Assembly (NCBI GenBank): GCA_937958345.1
Contig: CALGNW010000224.1
Location: forward strand, 1 to 17,993
Source of the DNA: an uncultured Neomegalonema sp.
GTDB lineage: Bacteria > Pseudomonadota > Alphaproteobacteria > Rhodobacterales > Rhodobacteraceae
Reading direction: 5' to 3'
Length of the DNA stretch: 17,993 nucleotides
This document shows positions 1-7,138 of this stretch, piece by piece. The stretch's first letter is position 1; each line of letters begins with the position of its first letter. The notes beneath the pieces are model-generated. The model worked only from the letters and a program-made list of their open reading frames with translations, was not told where the DNA came from and did not search any database. The position numbers and the translations under genes were made by a program.

Positions 1-2
1 AA

Positions 3-59
3 ACGATCCGTCAACTCATCAAAAGTGACGGCAACCGAGACACGCCGAGGACGCCATGA
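3..59 (+). CDS. Possible 3' end of an upstream gene overlapping apt
   Basis: One frame runs open from the window edge and stops with TGA at 57-59, sharing ATGA with the apt start. It gives an 18-residue hydrophilic tail (TIRQLIKSDGNRDTPRTP). Four-base ATGA overlaps are typical of coupled operon genes, and in Rhodobacterales, from memory, apt often follows mtnP (methylthioadenosine phosphorylase). The tail is too short to identify. A second frame stops at 26-28 and could be the real end instead. Low certainty. Confidence 0.28.
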   Translation, partial: TIRQLIKSDGNRDTPRTP

Positions 60-583
60 AAGTCGAAGACTATATCCGCACGATCCCGGACTTCCCGCAC
101 GAGGGAATTATGTTCCGCGATGTCAGCACGCTGTTCGGCGATCCGCGCGGTTTCCGCATGGCGATTGACCTGCTGCTGCATCCCTTCACGGGACAGCGCA
201 TCGACCATGTTGCGGGGATCGAGGCGCGGGGTTTCATCCTCGGCGGCGCCATCGCCCACCAGCTTTCGGTCGGCTTTATCCCGGTGCGCAAAAAGGGCAA
301 GCTGCCGTGGAAAACCATCGAGCAGGACTACAAACTCGAATACGGCGAGGCGATTGTCGAGGTCCACGAGGACGCCGCCAAACCCGGTGACAAGGTTCTG
401 ATCGTCGATGATCTGCTGGCCACCGGCGGCACGGCGGAGGCGGCGATTAAACTCGTGCGCCGCCTCGGGGCCGACGTGGTCGGCTGTGCCTTTGTCGTCG
501 ACCTGCCGGAACTCGGCGGCGGCGAGCGTCTCAAATCACTCGACACGCCCGTCCACACGCTTTGCAGTTTCGCGGGAACCTGA
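56..583 (+). CDS. apt: Adenine phosphoribosyltransferase
   Basis: Purine-salvage enzyme of the cytoplasm that joins adenine and PRPP to give AMP and pyrophosphate. The 175-residue length is normal for the family. The PRPP-binding loop VLIVDDLLATGGT is at residues 114-126, the IEARGF segment at 55-60, and the flexible loop RKKGKLP at 78-84. The N-terminal YIRTIPDFPHEGIMFRD is the classic Apt opening. The ATG at 56 is preceded by a GAGGA ribosome site at a sensible distance. The gene may be translationally coupled to a gene off the left edge. It converges on the flavoprotein gene downstream, with 23 bases between the stops and no visible hairpin. I am very sure of the function. Confidence 0.96.
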   Translation: MKVEDYIRTIPDFPHEGIMFRDVSTLFGDPRGFRMAIDLLLHPFTGQRIDHVAGIEARGFILGGAIAHQLSVGFIPVRKKGKLPWKTIEQDYKLEYGEAIVEVHEDAAKPGDKVLIVDDLLATGGTAEAAIKLVRRLGADVVGCAFVVDLPELGGGERLKSLDTPVHTLCSFAGT

Positions 584-606
584 GCCGCCCCCTCCGCAAC
601 CCTGTG

Positions 607-2022
607 TCAGGTTTCCAGCACCGCGCCGGGGTTCATAATCCCCTGCGGGTCCAGCGCCGCTTTCAACCGCCGCAACAGCGCCAGCTTTACCGGATCGGCA
701 TAATGAACCAGCGACTCGCGCTTTAACCGCCCGATCCCGTGTTCGGCGCTGATTGAACCGCCCAGTTCGGCAACAATGTCATGCACGGCTCGGTTCACCG
801 CGTCCCACCGGGCGATAAATTCACCGCGATCCGCTCCGGCAGGCTGGGTTACATTATAATGGATGTTGCCGTCGCCCAGATGCCCGAACGGCACGGGCCG
901 CGAACCGGGGATCAGCTTTGTCACCGCCCCGTTCGCCCGCTCGATAAACTCGGGTATGCTCGCCACGGGCACGGATACATCATGCTTGATGCTTCCCCCC
1001 TGCCGCGTTTGCGCATCCGACAGCGCCTCGCGCAATCCGCGAAACGCCATGCGCTGCCCCTCGTTCACCGCGAGGGCGGCATCGCTCGCATCTCCCCGGT
1101 CCATCGCAGCGCCCAGCGCGTTTTCCAGTTGCGTATCCAGCGCCTGTTGCTCGGCCCCCCAAATCTCGACCAGCACATACCAAGGCGACGGCGTTCCGAC
1201 GGGCAGGCGCGCGCCGTCCTGATACTCCAACCCGAAATCGACGGCCCGCTGAGCCATCAGTTCGAAAACGGCAACCGCGCCGCCGCTTTCGTCCTGCACC
1301 GTATTCAGCAAATCAACCGCCGCCCTGGGGCTTGCCACCGAAACAAACGCGGCGGCCTTGGCGCGCGGAACCGGATAGAGGCGCAGTACAGCGCCGGTGA
1401 TAATCCCCAGCGTGCCCTCCGAACCGATGTAAAGATCACGCAGATCATAGCCGGTATTGTCCTTACGCAGCGTGCTCAGGCCGTTCCAGATTTCACCCTC
1501 GGCGGTGACAACCTCCAGCCCCAGACAAACATCCCGCGCCACCCCGTACCGGATGGCCTGTAACCCGCCGGAATTCACCGCCAGCCCCCCGCCGATGGTC
1601 GCCGTTCCCTCGGACGCATAGGACAGCGGGAACAGCCGGTCCGCGCCCAGCGCCGCCTGCTGCACCGATTGCAGAGTCGCCCCCGCATCGACGGTGATCG
1701 TATTCTGCCCCGGGGAAACCGCGCGGATGGCGCGCATCCGCTCCAGCGACAGCAGAACAGGGCGCGGCGGATCAGCCTTCACCTGTCCGCCGACCAGTCC
1801 CGTGCCCCCGCCCCACGGCACAATCCCGACCCCCGCCGCGCTGCACAGCCGAACCACCTCGGCGACCTGCGCGGCGCTATCAGGGCGCAGCAACGCTGCC
1901 GCCTGCCCTTTGAACAACCCGCGCCGTTCGGTCAGGTGCGTTTCACCGGGTTCCATCACCCCCGACCCGCCGACGACAGCGCGCAATTCGGACAGCAGGG
2001 CCTCGTCAGGTTCTCTCAGCAT
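607..2022 (-). CDS. FAD-binding oxidoreductase, GlcD/D-2-hydroxyglutarate dehydrogenase type
   Basis: Predicted flavoprotein that oxidises a D-2-hydroxy acid (D-lactate, glycolate or D-2-hydroxyglutarate) to the 2-oxo acid. From the ATG at 2022 it is 471 residues. The N-terminal FAD_binding_4 domain shows VPWGGGTGLVGGQ at 68-80 and IGSEGTLGIITGAVLRLYP near 199-217. The C-terminal FAD-oxidase domain shows KHDVSVP at 346-352, GHLGDGNIHYN at 380-390 and SAEHGIGRLKR at 425-435, the metal and substrate signature of the family. A longer start at 2091 exists, but it would overlap the divergent MOSC gene and adds an unconserved-looking leader. The ATG at 2022 has a GGGAAAG ribosome site. The substrate cannot be told from sequence alone; the family-wide motifs fit D2HGDH and D-lactate dehydrogenase equally. 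Confidence 0.9.
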   Translation of the reverse strand: MLREPDEALLSELRAVVGGSGVMEPGETHLTERRGLFKGQAAALLRPDSAAQVAEVVRLCSAAGVGIVPWGGGTGLVGGQVKADPPRPVLLSLERMRAIRAVSPGQNTITVDAGATLQSVQQAALGADRLFPLSYASEGTATIGGGLAVNSGGLQAIRYGVARDVCLGLEVVTAEGEIWNGLSTLRKDNTGYDLRDLYIGSEGTLGIITGAVLRLYPVPRAKAAAFVSVASPRAAVDLLNTVQDESGGAVAVFELMAQRAVDFGLEYQDGARLPVGTPSPWYVLVEIWGAEQQALDTQLENALGAAMDRGDASDAALAVNEGQRMAFRGLREALSDAQTRQGGSIKHDVSVPVASIPEFIERANGAVTKLIPGSRPVPFGHLGDGNIHYNVTQPAGADRGEFIARWDAVNRAVHDIVAELGGSISAEHGIGRLKRESLVHYADPVKLALLRRLKAALDPQGIMNPGAVLET

Positions 2023-2080
2023 CACTGTTGGTCTTTCCCGCTGTTCCGCCCTACCCTGAAATCCCAGAAAAGAGGCGTCT

Positions 2081-2836
2081 ATGATCGGCACAGTTGAGAG
2101 CGTCTGGCGCTATCCCGTCAAGAGTATGCGGGGTCAGGCCACGGATAAAGTCTTCGTCGGTTATTCCGGCCTGATCGGGGATCGCGTCTACGCCATCCAC
2201 TCGGATCGCCGTGCCCCGCGCTTTCCGTGGTTCACCGCCCGCAACCACCCCGACCTCATTCGCCACATCGCGCGGTTTCGCGACGCCGAAGCCGCCAGCG
2301 CCCCCGCCAATCCCGAGGCATCGCATCCGAATCTGCCCGCCGACGATACCTTTGCGGTCGACATCGAAACGCCGGACGGCATCATCACTCCGCTGGATGA
2401 TTTGTTTGTGGCCGGCCTGCCCGCAAAGGACGGCGAGGCCCTGACCCTGAAATACTCGCCGCGCAATTTTGTCGATGTCACACCGGTATCGCTGCTGTCT
2501 TCCCAGACCGTCGCGCATCTGGCCGATACGCTCGGCACGGCGCTCGACCCCCAACGCTTTCGCGCAAACTTTAATGTTAATTGGTCAGAGGGCGGCGCGT
2601 TCTTCGAGGATACGCTGGTCGGCAAGCGCCTGCGCATCGGTGACACCGTCGAAATCGCGCTGACCGACCGCGACGCCCGCTGCAAGATGATCACCCTCGA
2701 TCCCGCCACCGCCGAGGCAATGCCGGACCTGTTGAAACACGTTCTCGACCACCACGGCGGCTGCGTCGGGGTCTACGGGTCCGTCGTGCGCGAGGGCTTT
2801 GTTTGTCCGGGCGACATGATCGAGGTGCTGGGATGA
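2081..2836 (+). CDS. MOSC domain-containing protein
   Basis: MOSC domains bind or transfer sulfur and molybdenum-cofactor-linked groups, as in eukaryotic mARC and bacterial YcbX. This 251-residue protein has the MOSC N-terminal beta-barrel opening with YPVKSM at 11-16 and GDRVYAI near 33-39. The C-terminal MOSC core has DPQRFRANF at 156-164 and RDARCKMITLDP at 197-208, where Cys201 is the family cysteine proposed as the cofactor or sulfur ligand. The start has an AAGAGG ribosome site six bases upstream. It is divergent from the flavoprotein gene (58 bases between starts), and its last codons overlap the Nudix gene by ATGA, so the two are probably co-translated. The physiological substrate is unknown. 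Confidence 0.88.
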   Translation: MIGTVESVWRYPVKSMRGQATDKVFVGYSGLIGDRVYAIHSDRRAPRFPWFTARNHPDLIRHIARFRDAEAASAPANPEASHPNLPADDTFAVDIETPDGIITPLDDLFVAGLPAKDGEALTLKYSPRNFVDVTPVSLLSSQTVAHLADTLGTALDPQRFRANFNVNWSEGGAFFEDTLVGKRLRIGDTVEIALTDRDARCKMITLDPATAEAMPDLLKHVLDHHGGCVGVYGSVVREGFVCPGDMIEVLG

Positions 2837-3513
2837 CCGACGCCTTAAAGGCTTATCGCGCGCTGATGAAAAGGCGCCCCGACTGGTTCACCCCCTCGGA
2901 TGATGACGGGCTGCGTATGGTGCTGGACGACGCCGAGATCGAACACGCCCGCGCCGTGCTGGGCAAAACCTATGCCGAATACGGCCCCCACGGCACGGCC
3001 ATCGGCGTGCTTTATGACAGTCCGTATTACACAATCCTGCGCGATGTCGTTCAGCGGCCCGACGGCAGTTATGGCGGCTATATCCGCGTCTTCAATGCGC
3101 CGGACAGACCCGAGGGTGTCTGGATTTTACCGACCATCGGCGACGATATTGTTCTGACGCTCGAATACCGCCATGCCGTGCGCGGCTGGCGCTGGCTGAT
3201 CCCGCGCGGTTTCTGCGATCCGGGCGAAACCGGCGAACAGGCCGCGCGCCGCGAATTGAAAGAAGAACTGAACGCCGAGGCAACCGCAATCCGCGCCCTG
3301 GGGGTAATGGAGCCGGACAATGGCAGCCTCGGCTCGAAACCGCGCCTCTTTCATGCCGAGATCGAAACCTTCGGGGCCGGCGGCCTGAATGACGAGGCCA
3401 TCGCAGACGCCCGCCGGTTCACGCGCGACCAGCTCAAGACGCTTGTCTCCGAGGGCAACCTGATTGACGGCCCGACCCTCGGCGCGCTCGGCCTTTACTG
3501 GGCATTGCGTTAA
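2833..3513 (+). CDS. Nudix hydrolase
   Basis: Nudix enzymes hydrolyse nucleoside diphosphates linked to another moiety; ADP-ribose or a similar sugar nucleotide is the likeliest substrate class for a protein of this shape. From the coupled ATG at 2833 it is 226 residues. The Nudix box spans about 126-148 and reads G-x5-E-x7-R-E-L-x-E-E-L with Asn where the usual Gly stands. The catalytic glutamates (Glu141, Glu144, Glu145) are all present. The first 55 residues are an N-terminal extension ahead of the Nudix fold. An upstream ATG at 2803 lies inside the MOSC gene and lacks the tight ATGA coupling, so I prefer 2833. Its stop interlocks with that of the convergent CinA-like gene. Confidence 0.88.
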   Translation: MTDALKAYRALMKRRPDWFTPSDDDGLRMVLDDAEIEHARAVLGKTYAEYGPHGTAIGVLYDSPYYTILRDVVQRPDGSYGGYIRVFNAPDRPEGVWILPTIGDDIVLTLEYRHAVRGWRWLIPRGFCDPGETGEQAARRELKEELNAEATAIRALGVMEPDNGSLGSKPRLFHAEIETFGAGGLNDEAIADARRFTRDQLKTLVSEGNLIDGPTLGALGLYWALR

Positions 3514-4229
3514 AGCGCGGCCAGCATCGCGCGCAAATCCGCCTCCGCTGCGGCCAGTGCGGCGGCATCCGCCGACCGCGCGACAATCGTTACTTCAAAC
3601 CCTCCGCCGACCTTCATGCGCGGGTACGACCCGATTGAAACCGCCGGATGCTTTTCCGCGACCGCCGACAGCGGCGCGCTCAGAACCCCCTCGCCGTGGG
3701 GACAGGCAAAGCTGACCTCTTCGATCCTCGCACCATTGTCCAGCGCCGGAACCGCCGCATCCAGCATCACCGCGAAGATCTTCGGCACGCCCGCCATGAC
3801 AAAGACATTCCCGATCCGAAAGCCCGGCGCGATGCTGACGGGATTGGGGATCAGGCTCGCCCCGTCGGGAATCCGCGCCATGCGCAAGCGGCCCTCGTTG
3901 ATCTGATCCCCGTAATGCGCCTCTAACAGCGCGCGGGCATCATCGCGGATCGTCACCGGCACGCCAAAGGCTTTGCCCACCGCCTCGGCAGTGATGTCAT
4001 CATGGGTCGGTCCGATACCGCCCGACGTAAAGACATAGTCGAACCGCCCCCGCATCTCGTTCAGCGCCGCGATGATCGTGTCCTCATCATCGGCAATCGC
4101 CCGGGACTCGCACATCTGCACCCCGACCGCGCCCAGCGCCTTGGCCAGCACTTGCGTATTCGCATCCTGCGTGCGCCCCGAGAGGACTTCGTCACCGATC
4201 ACAAGGATCGCAGCGGTCACCGTTTTCAT
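3510..4229 (-). CDS. CinA-like molybdopterin-binding (MoaB/Mog fold) protein
   Basis: The 239-residue protein has the MoCF-binding fold shared by MoaB, MogA and the N-terminal half of CinA. IGDEVLSGRTQDAN at 11-24 and TSGGIGPTHDDIT at 68-80 are the diagnostic motifs. There is no C-terminal CinA nicotinamide-nucleotide amidohydrolase domain, so this is the standalone form usually labelled competence/damage-inducible protein A. From family knowledge such proteins bind molybdopterin or hydrolyse pyrophosphate bonds (ADP-ribose); which applies here is not visible. The ATG at 4229 has GAGG six bases upstream. An in-frame ATG at 4241 is the alternative start. It is convergent with the Nudix gene and divergent from sfsA. 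Confidence 0.88.
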   Translation of the reverse strand: MKTVTAAILVIGDEVLSGRTQDANTQVLAKALGAVGVQMCESRAIADDEDTIIAALNEMRGRFDYVFTSGGIGPTHDDITAEAVGKAFGVPVTIRDDARALLEAHYGDQINEGRLRMARIPDGASLIPNPVSIAPGFRIGNVFVMAGVPKIFAVMLDAAVPALDNGARIEEVSFACPHGEGVLSAPLSAVAEKHPAVSIGSYPRMKVGGGFEVTIVARSADAAALAAAEADLRAMLAAL

Positions 4230-4277
4230 TGAAAGCCTCATTGCTTCGCGCCAAAGATGATTATCCGGGCGTTATCA

Positions 4278-4300
4278 GGAAAAGTGGATACCGGTTTTCC
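4278..4300. repeat. Interrupted dyad, dispersed alphaproteobacterial intergenic element
   Basis: GGAAAA (4278-4283) and its complement TTTTCC (4295-4300) bracket an 11-base core containing GTGGATACCGG; an ATTCCGAAACGCGAC tail follows. It lies between the divergent CinA-like gene and sfsA. From memory, sequences of the form GGAAAAGTG...CCGGTTTTCC recur in intergenic DNA of many alphaproteobacteria, with no function I can name. In the sfsA frame it encodes SGKVDTGFPFRNATKK, a spurious leader that appears when such elements are translated. This supports the downstream sfsA start. Confidence 0.5.
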
Positions 4301-4334
4301 ATTCCGAAACGCGACCAAAAAGAATCGAGGCACA

Positions 4335-5054
4335 ATGCTCCTGCCTTCTCCCCTGCTGCGCGGAACGCTGATTCAACGCTACAAACGCTTCCTCGCGGAT
4401 ATCCGGCTGGATACAGGCGAGCAGATCACAGCGCATTGCCCGAACCCCGGGTCGATGTGGGGCCTGAAAGACCCCGGAGCCGCCGTCTGGGTCTCGAAAT
4501 CCGACGACCCCAAGCGCAAACTCGCCTACTCGTGGGAGGTTATCGAAATCGGGGGCGGCATCCTTGCGGGCATCAACACCAACCGCCCGAACAAACTGGT
4601 GGCCGAGGCCCTCGCCGCCGACGCCATCCCCGAACTGACCGGCTATCACGCAAGGCCCGAGGTCAAATACCGCGAGAACAGCCGCATTGATTTCCTGCTG
4701 ACCGCCGGGGGCCGCGCCGATTGCTATCTCGAGGTCAAAAACGTCCACATGATGCGCGAAGCGGGGCTGGCCGAATTCCCGGATTGCGTCACCAAGCGCG
4801 GCGCAAAGCACATGGCCGACCTTGCCGCCATGAAGGCGGACGGCCACCGCGCCGTGGTTCTTTTCGTCGTGCAGATGACAGGCTGCGAGCACTTCCGCCC
4901 CGCTGCTGACATCGACGCCGCCTACGCGGCAGCCTTCCGCACCGCACAGGGCGCGGGCGTCGAGGCCCTGTGCTACGCCTGCGACTTCACCCATCCCGAC
5001 ACAGCAGACCCCACCATCACAATATCGCACGCCTTGCCGATTATGGGCGCGTAG
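4335..5054 (+). CDS. sfsA: DNA/RNA nuclease SfsA
   Basis: SfsA was first named as a sugar fermentation stimulation protein and is now annotated as a nucleic-acid nuclease with a PD-(D/E)XK-like core. The 239 residues match the family length. Visible motifs in order are HCPNPGSM (34-41), SRIDFLL (116-122), YLEVKNV (131-137, with Glu133 and Lys135 as the catalytic E-x-K), and FPDCVTKRGAKHM (148-160). The reading frame stays open upstream to 4257, but that leader is the dispersed intergenic element. The ATG at 4335 has GAGG at 4326-4329 and gives the expected N-terminus LPSPLLRGTLIQRYKRFLAD. It marks the left edge of the normal-composition segment, since DNA after about 5060 is AT-richer. Confidence 0.94.
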   Translation: MLLPSPLLRGTLIQRYKRFLADIRLDTGEQITAHCPNPGSMWGLKDPGAAVWVSKSDDPKRKLAYSWEVIEIGGGILAGINTNRPNKLVAEALAADAIPELTGYHARPEVKYRENSRIDFLLTAGGRADCYLEVKNVHMMREAGLAEFPDCVTKRGAKHMADLAAMKADGHRAVVLFVVQMTGCEHFRPAADIDAAYAAAFRTAQGAGVEALCYACDFTHPDTADPTITISHALPIMGA

Positions 5055-5067
5055 TGCTTCGCAAAAC

Positions 5068-5238
5068 GTGACAAAACGAGCAAAATCCAACGTAACAAAC
5101 CACCCGCATCACCCCGCCAGCGCACCTTCATCGGACACCTTGGGGTCGGGTTGGCTGGATGGATTCGATTACCAAGTACTGTGCAACGAGTTGGAGCAAT
5201 TTGAGGCCGTACAATTCAAACGACACCAAAAGAAGTGA
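5068..5238 (+). CDS. Small ORF or gene remnant of unknown identity
   Basis: A short frame can be read from GTG at 5068 to TGA at 5236-5238, 56 residues. The last 30 or so residues (GWLDGFDYQVLCNELEQFEA, continuing to FKRHQKK) have the balanced acidic/aromatic/basic make-up of real protein, while the first half is Pro/Ser/His-rich and looks like leader. No ribosome site is obvious. The frame is also open upstream into sfsA. It could be a small gene, or the 3' end of a gene cut off when the AT-rich DNA arrived. It converges with the orphan gene at 5251. I do not recognise it. Confidence 0.22.
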   Translation: MTKRAKSNVTNHPHHPASAPSSDTLGSGWLDGFDYQVLCNELEQFEAVQFKRHQKK

Positions 5239-5250
5239 CCGAAGAAACTG

Positions 5251-6267
5251 CTATTTTATCCGCAGTTTTTTCAAGTGTGAAAGTTCGGGCCACATATGCT
5301 TGTAAAACCGCAGGCGAACTTCAGGGGTTGCTCTACGAGTATTCTCTATAGCTTTCGCGACACGGTATTCTCGTTCTTTAGAGCCTCGGAAAAGACCAAG
5401 CGGGAATGTCGCTCCGATGTTGTTGAGAATAAAATACCAATGCAAACAATTATTTAGGTACCCTTTGTCGGAAATTTCGCGTGCAATTGACACCCATTTT
5501 TCCCCAAAACGTTTCAGCAATTTTTCATAGCTCACCACCAATGTTGGCACTCCTCCGACGCTCAAAACTGAAACGACGATGAGCGGCAAACGCTGGATAT
5601 CTGACCAGTCAATCTTAATTGAACCGCCAGCTAAGTTTACTGTTAGAGGAAGCGCTCCTGAAGCCCTGAAGCCGGGGTCTGCATCGAGTTCAAAAAAATG
5701 GTGAGTTAGCCTCGCGTTCGTTGAAAACGCCAGTCGAGCACGTTCAAAACTTAACTCCGTGTAGCGTTGTTCCGAAACGCGGTTTGAACCAAAATATGGA
5801 TGGTTTGAAATCACTGTGGGAATTGTCGTGGACAACCTGCCGGCCCGATTCGCGCGGGCTAGATCTACTTGATATTCGAAACGGGTATCCCACGTCCGGT
5901 AAGAGATCGCTCGCAGTCCCTGCTGCCTAGCAAATTCGTCCGTTGCCCCTGATGCTTGGTCGGCATCAGTGAACAAAGTTTGATCACACTTCTCGCAATA
6001 CCCCCGAAATGTGAGGGCGCTAGAAACTCGAACGCGAGTAAAATCGTTGGGTTTTCCTTTGTACAAATGACCGGAATGCGGTTGATACACCAGACACTTA
6101 CCCCCCACATAGACACTCAACTGCTTGCTCTGTGAGATCGTGTGGCACCAAGCAATTTTAGAGGTCTGATTTGTACAATTTGGGTTCAAGCAGAACTTCA
6201 GGTTGCTTCTAATTTTAGTGCGTTCTTGCGCAATCCAGTCGATGTTCGAGCGTTGCTTATTTCTCAT
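5251..6267 (-). CDS. Orphan protein with HNH/treble-clef-like zinc cysteines
   Basis: Unrecognised 338-residue protein. The N-terminal third has a metal-site pattern: Cys26-x4-Cys31, then WCHTI at 40-44, then GYCEKCDQTLF at 89-99 with Cys91 and Cys94. The order C-x4-C, (x)H-x-I, C-x2-C-D resembles an HNH or treble-clef zinc fold, with His42 in the place of the HNH catalytic histidine and Asp95 where HNH enzymes often have Asn. The rest (100-338) is mixed alpha/beta with a basic C-terminus and no membrane segment. Start chosen at 6267 because GAGGGGAGAA lies three bases upstream; an ATG at 6297 has no such site. Codon use is clearly AT-richer than its neighbours, suggesting recent acquisition. 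Nuclease activity is inference only. Confidence 0.8.
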   Translation of the reverse strand: MRNKQRSNIDWIAQERTKIRSNLKFCLNPNCTNQTSKIAWCHTISQSKQLSVYVGGKCLVYQPHSGHLYKGKPNDFTRVRVSSALTFRGYCEKCDQTLFTDADQASGATDEFARQQGLRAISYRTWDTRFEYQVDLARANRAGRLSTTIPTVISNHPYFGSNRVSEQRYTELSFERARLAFSTNARLTHHFFELDADPGFRASGALPLTVNLAGGSIKIDWSDIQRLPLIVVSVLSVGGVPTLVVSYEKLLKRFGEKWVSIAREISDKGYLNNCLHWYFILNNIGATFPLGLFRGSKEREYRVAKAIENTRRATPEVRLRFYKHMWPELSHLKKLRIK

Positions 6268-6270
6268 CGG

Positions 6271-6280
6271 TTCTCCCCTC
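6271..6280 (-). promoter_or_regulatory. Strong ribosome binding site of the orphan gene
   Basis: Read on the minus strand this is GAGGGGAGAA, a near-ideal Shine-Dalgarno sequence three bases before the ATG at 6267. It decides the start in favour of 6267 over the in-frame ATG at 6297, which would place this site inside the coding region. Confidence 0.7.
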
Positions 6281-6400
6281 GACACAATGAACAGCAACGT
6301 TGTTTGACCGGATCAAGTCATCCGCGAATCAACGGTAGATCCGCACTAGACTATGAAATTATCCATTCAACGCGGCGATGCCTGCTTCAAAAATTCACTA

Positions 6401-6417
6401 TTGTTATAATATAACAA
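6401..6417. promoter_or_regulatory. Zur-type zinc operator, perfect 17-bp palindrome
   Basis: The site reads TTGTTATAATATAACAA: arms TTGTTATA and TATAACAA are exact reverse complements around a single central A at 6409. From established knowledge, Zur boxes of Proteobacteria centre on a TGTTATA/TATAACA dyad, which this matches base for base. The hexamer TATAAT at 6405-6410 inside the dyad could serve as the -10 element, so bound repressor would cover the promoter. No good -35 box is visible at the matching distance. It lies 111 bases before the ATG of a zinc-binding DUF2796 gene and 134 bases before the divergent orphan gene, so it could act on either. Confidence 0.8.
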
Positions 6418-6527
6418 ACTCGATATTGAAGATTGCTGTCAAAGCTGACGCTACCGCCTGAAACCGCATGCCGATCCATGCGGATCAGCGGCGGCACAAA
6501 CGCGTTCAATATCCGATGGAGCGACCG

Positions 6528-7115
6528 ATGAAATTCTTACTTCTCTCAGCCTCTGCTTTAACCGCACTTCTCGCAACAGGCGCTCTGGCAGAAGACAAAC
6601 GTCAGGCGGATGCGCACCAGCACGGGCACGGTGTTCTCAATGTCGCACTGGAAGGCGGAACGCTCAGCATCGAGATGGAAACTCCCGGCGCAGATATTCT
6701 CGGCTTTGAGCACATCGCGGAAACCGAAGATGATAAGGCGACGGTACGGCAGGCACGCGAAACGCTCGGTGACCCTGTCGCTCTGTTCGGTCTCGCTGTT
6801 GCTGCCGGATGCGACGTAACGGAATCCGAAATCGAGATCGGCGCCGACGAAGATGATCACGACGAAAGTCATGCCGATAAAGACGACCACGACCACGAAG
6901 ATGGCCATGACGATAAAGATGATGATGACAGTCACTCCGAGGTTCACGCACACTACACCCTGACCTGCAGCGCGCCCGCAAAGCTGACCGGCCTTGATCT
7001 CGGCGCGTTCTTTGCCGCCTTCCCGAACGCCGAAGAACTCGACGCTGCGCTTCTGACGGACAGCGGACAGGCGGGCGGAGAAATCACCCCCGCCTCCCCG
7101 ACGCTGGCGTTCTGA
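6528..7115 (+). CDS. Periplasmic zinc-binding DUF2796 protein (ZrgA-like)
   Basis: Probable exported zinc-capture protein of a Zur-controlled uptake system. The 195-residue product starts with a signal peptide (residues 1-21, cleavage after ALA before EDK). Just after it comes HQHGHGVLNVALEGG at 30-44, the DUF2796 opening, followed by ETPGADILGFEH at 51-62. Residues 107-142 form a His/Asp-rich metal loop with eight histidines and over a dozen aspartates. Cys95 and Cys147 flank the loop and may pair. The ATG at 6528 has GGAG six bases upstream; an ATG at 6468 in the same frame would add a non-signal leader. In Vibrio the ZrgA protein of the Zur-regulated ZrgABCDE zinc importer has this domain (from memory). 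It is followed after 23 bases by the ABC ATPase. Confidence 0.86.
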   Translation: MKFLLLSASALTALLATGALAEDKRQADAHQHGHGVLNVALEGGTLSIEMETPGADILGFEHIAETEDDKATVRQARETLGDPVALFGLAVAAGCDVTESEIEIGADEDDHDESHADKDDHDHEDGHDDKDDDDSHSEVHAHYTLTCSAPAKLTGLDLGAFFAAFPNAEELDAALLTDSGQAGGEITPASPTLAF

Positions 7116-7138
7116 TCATCACGGAACGGGTGACAGCG

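Noticed and set aside
607..2097. Several plus-strand open frames (781-1563, 1669-2097, 863-1222) opposite the flavoprotein gene
   Set aside because: They are antisense shadows of a GC-rich gene with clear family motifs on the minus strand, and their products are Arg/Pro/His-rich with no domain.
4275..5090. 271-codon minus-strand frame opposite sfsA
   Set aside because: SfsA motifs on the plus strand are unmistakable, and the reverse product is low-complexity Gly/Val/Ala without a ribosome site.
6841..6955. Apparent simple-sequence GAYGAY/CAY repeat
   Set aside because: It encodes the His/Asp-rich zinc loop in frame, so it is explained by protein composition rather than a DNA-level repeat.
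6558..6981. Hydrophobic minus-strand frame rich in Val/Ile opposite the DUF2796 gene
   Set aside because: It is the mirror image of the GAT/GAC/CAC-rich metal loop, which reads as ATC/GTC/GTG on the other strand.
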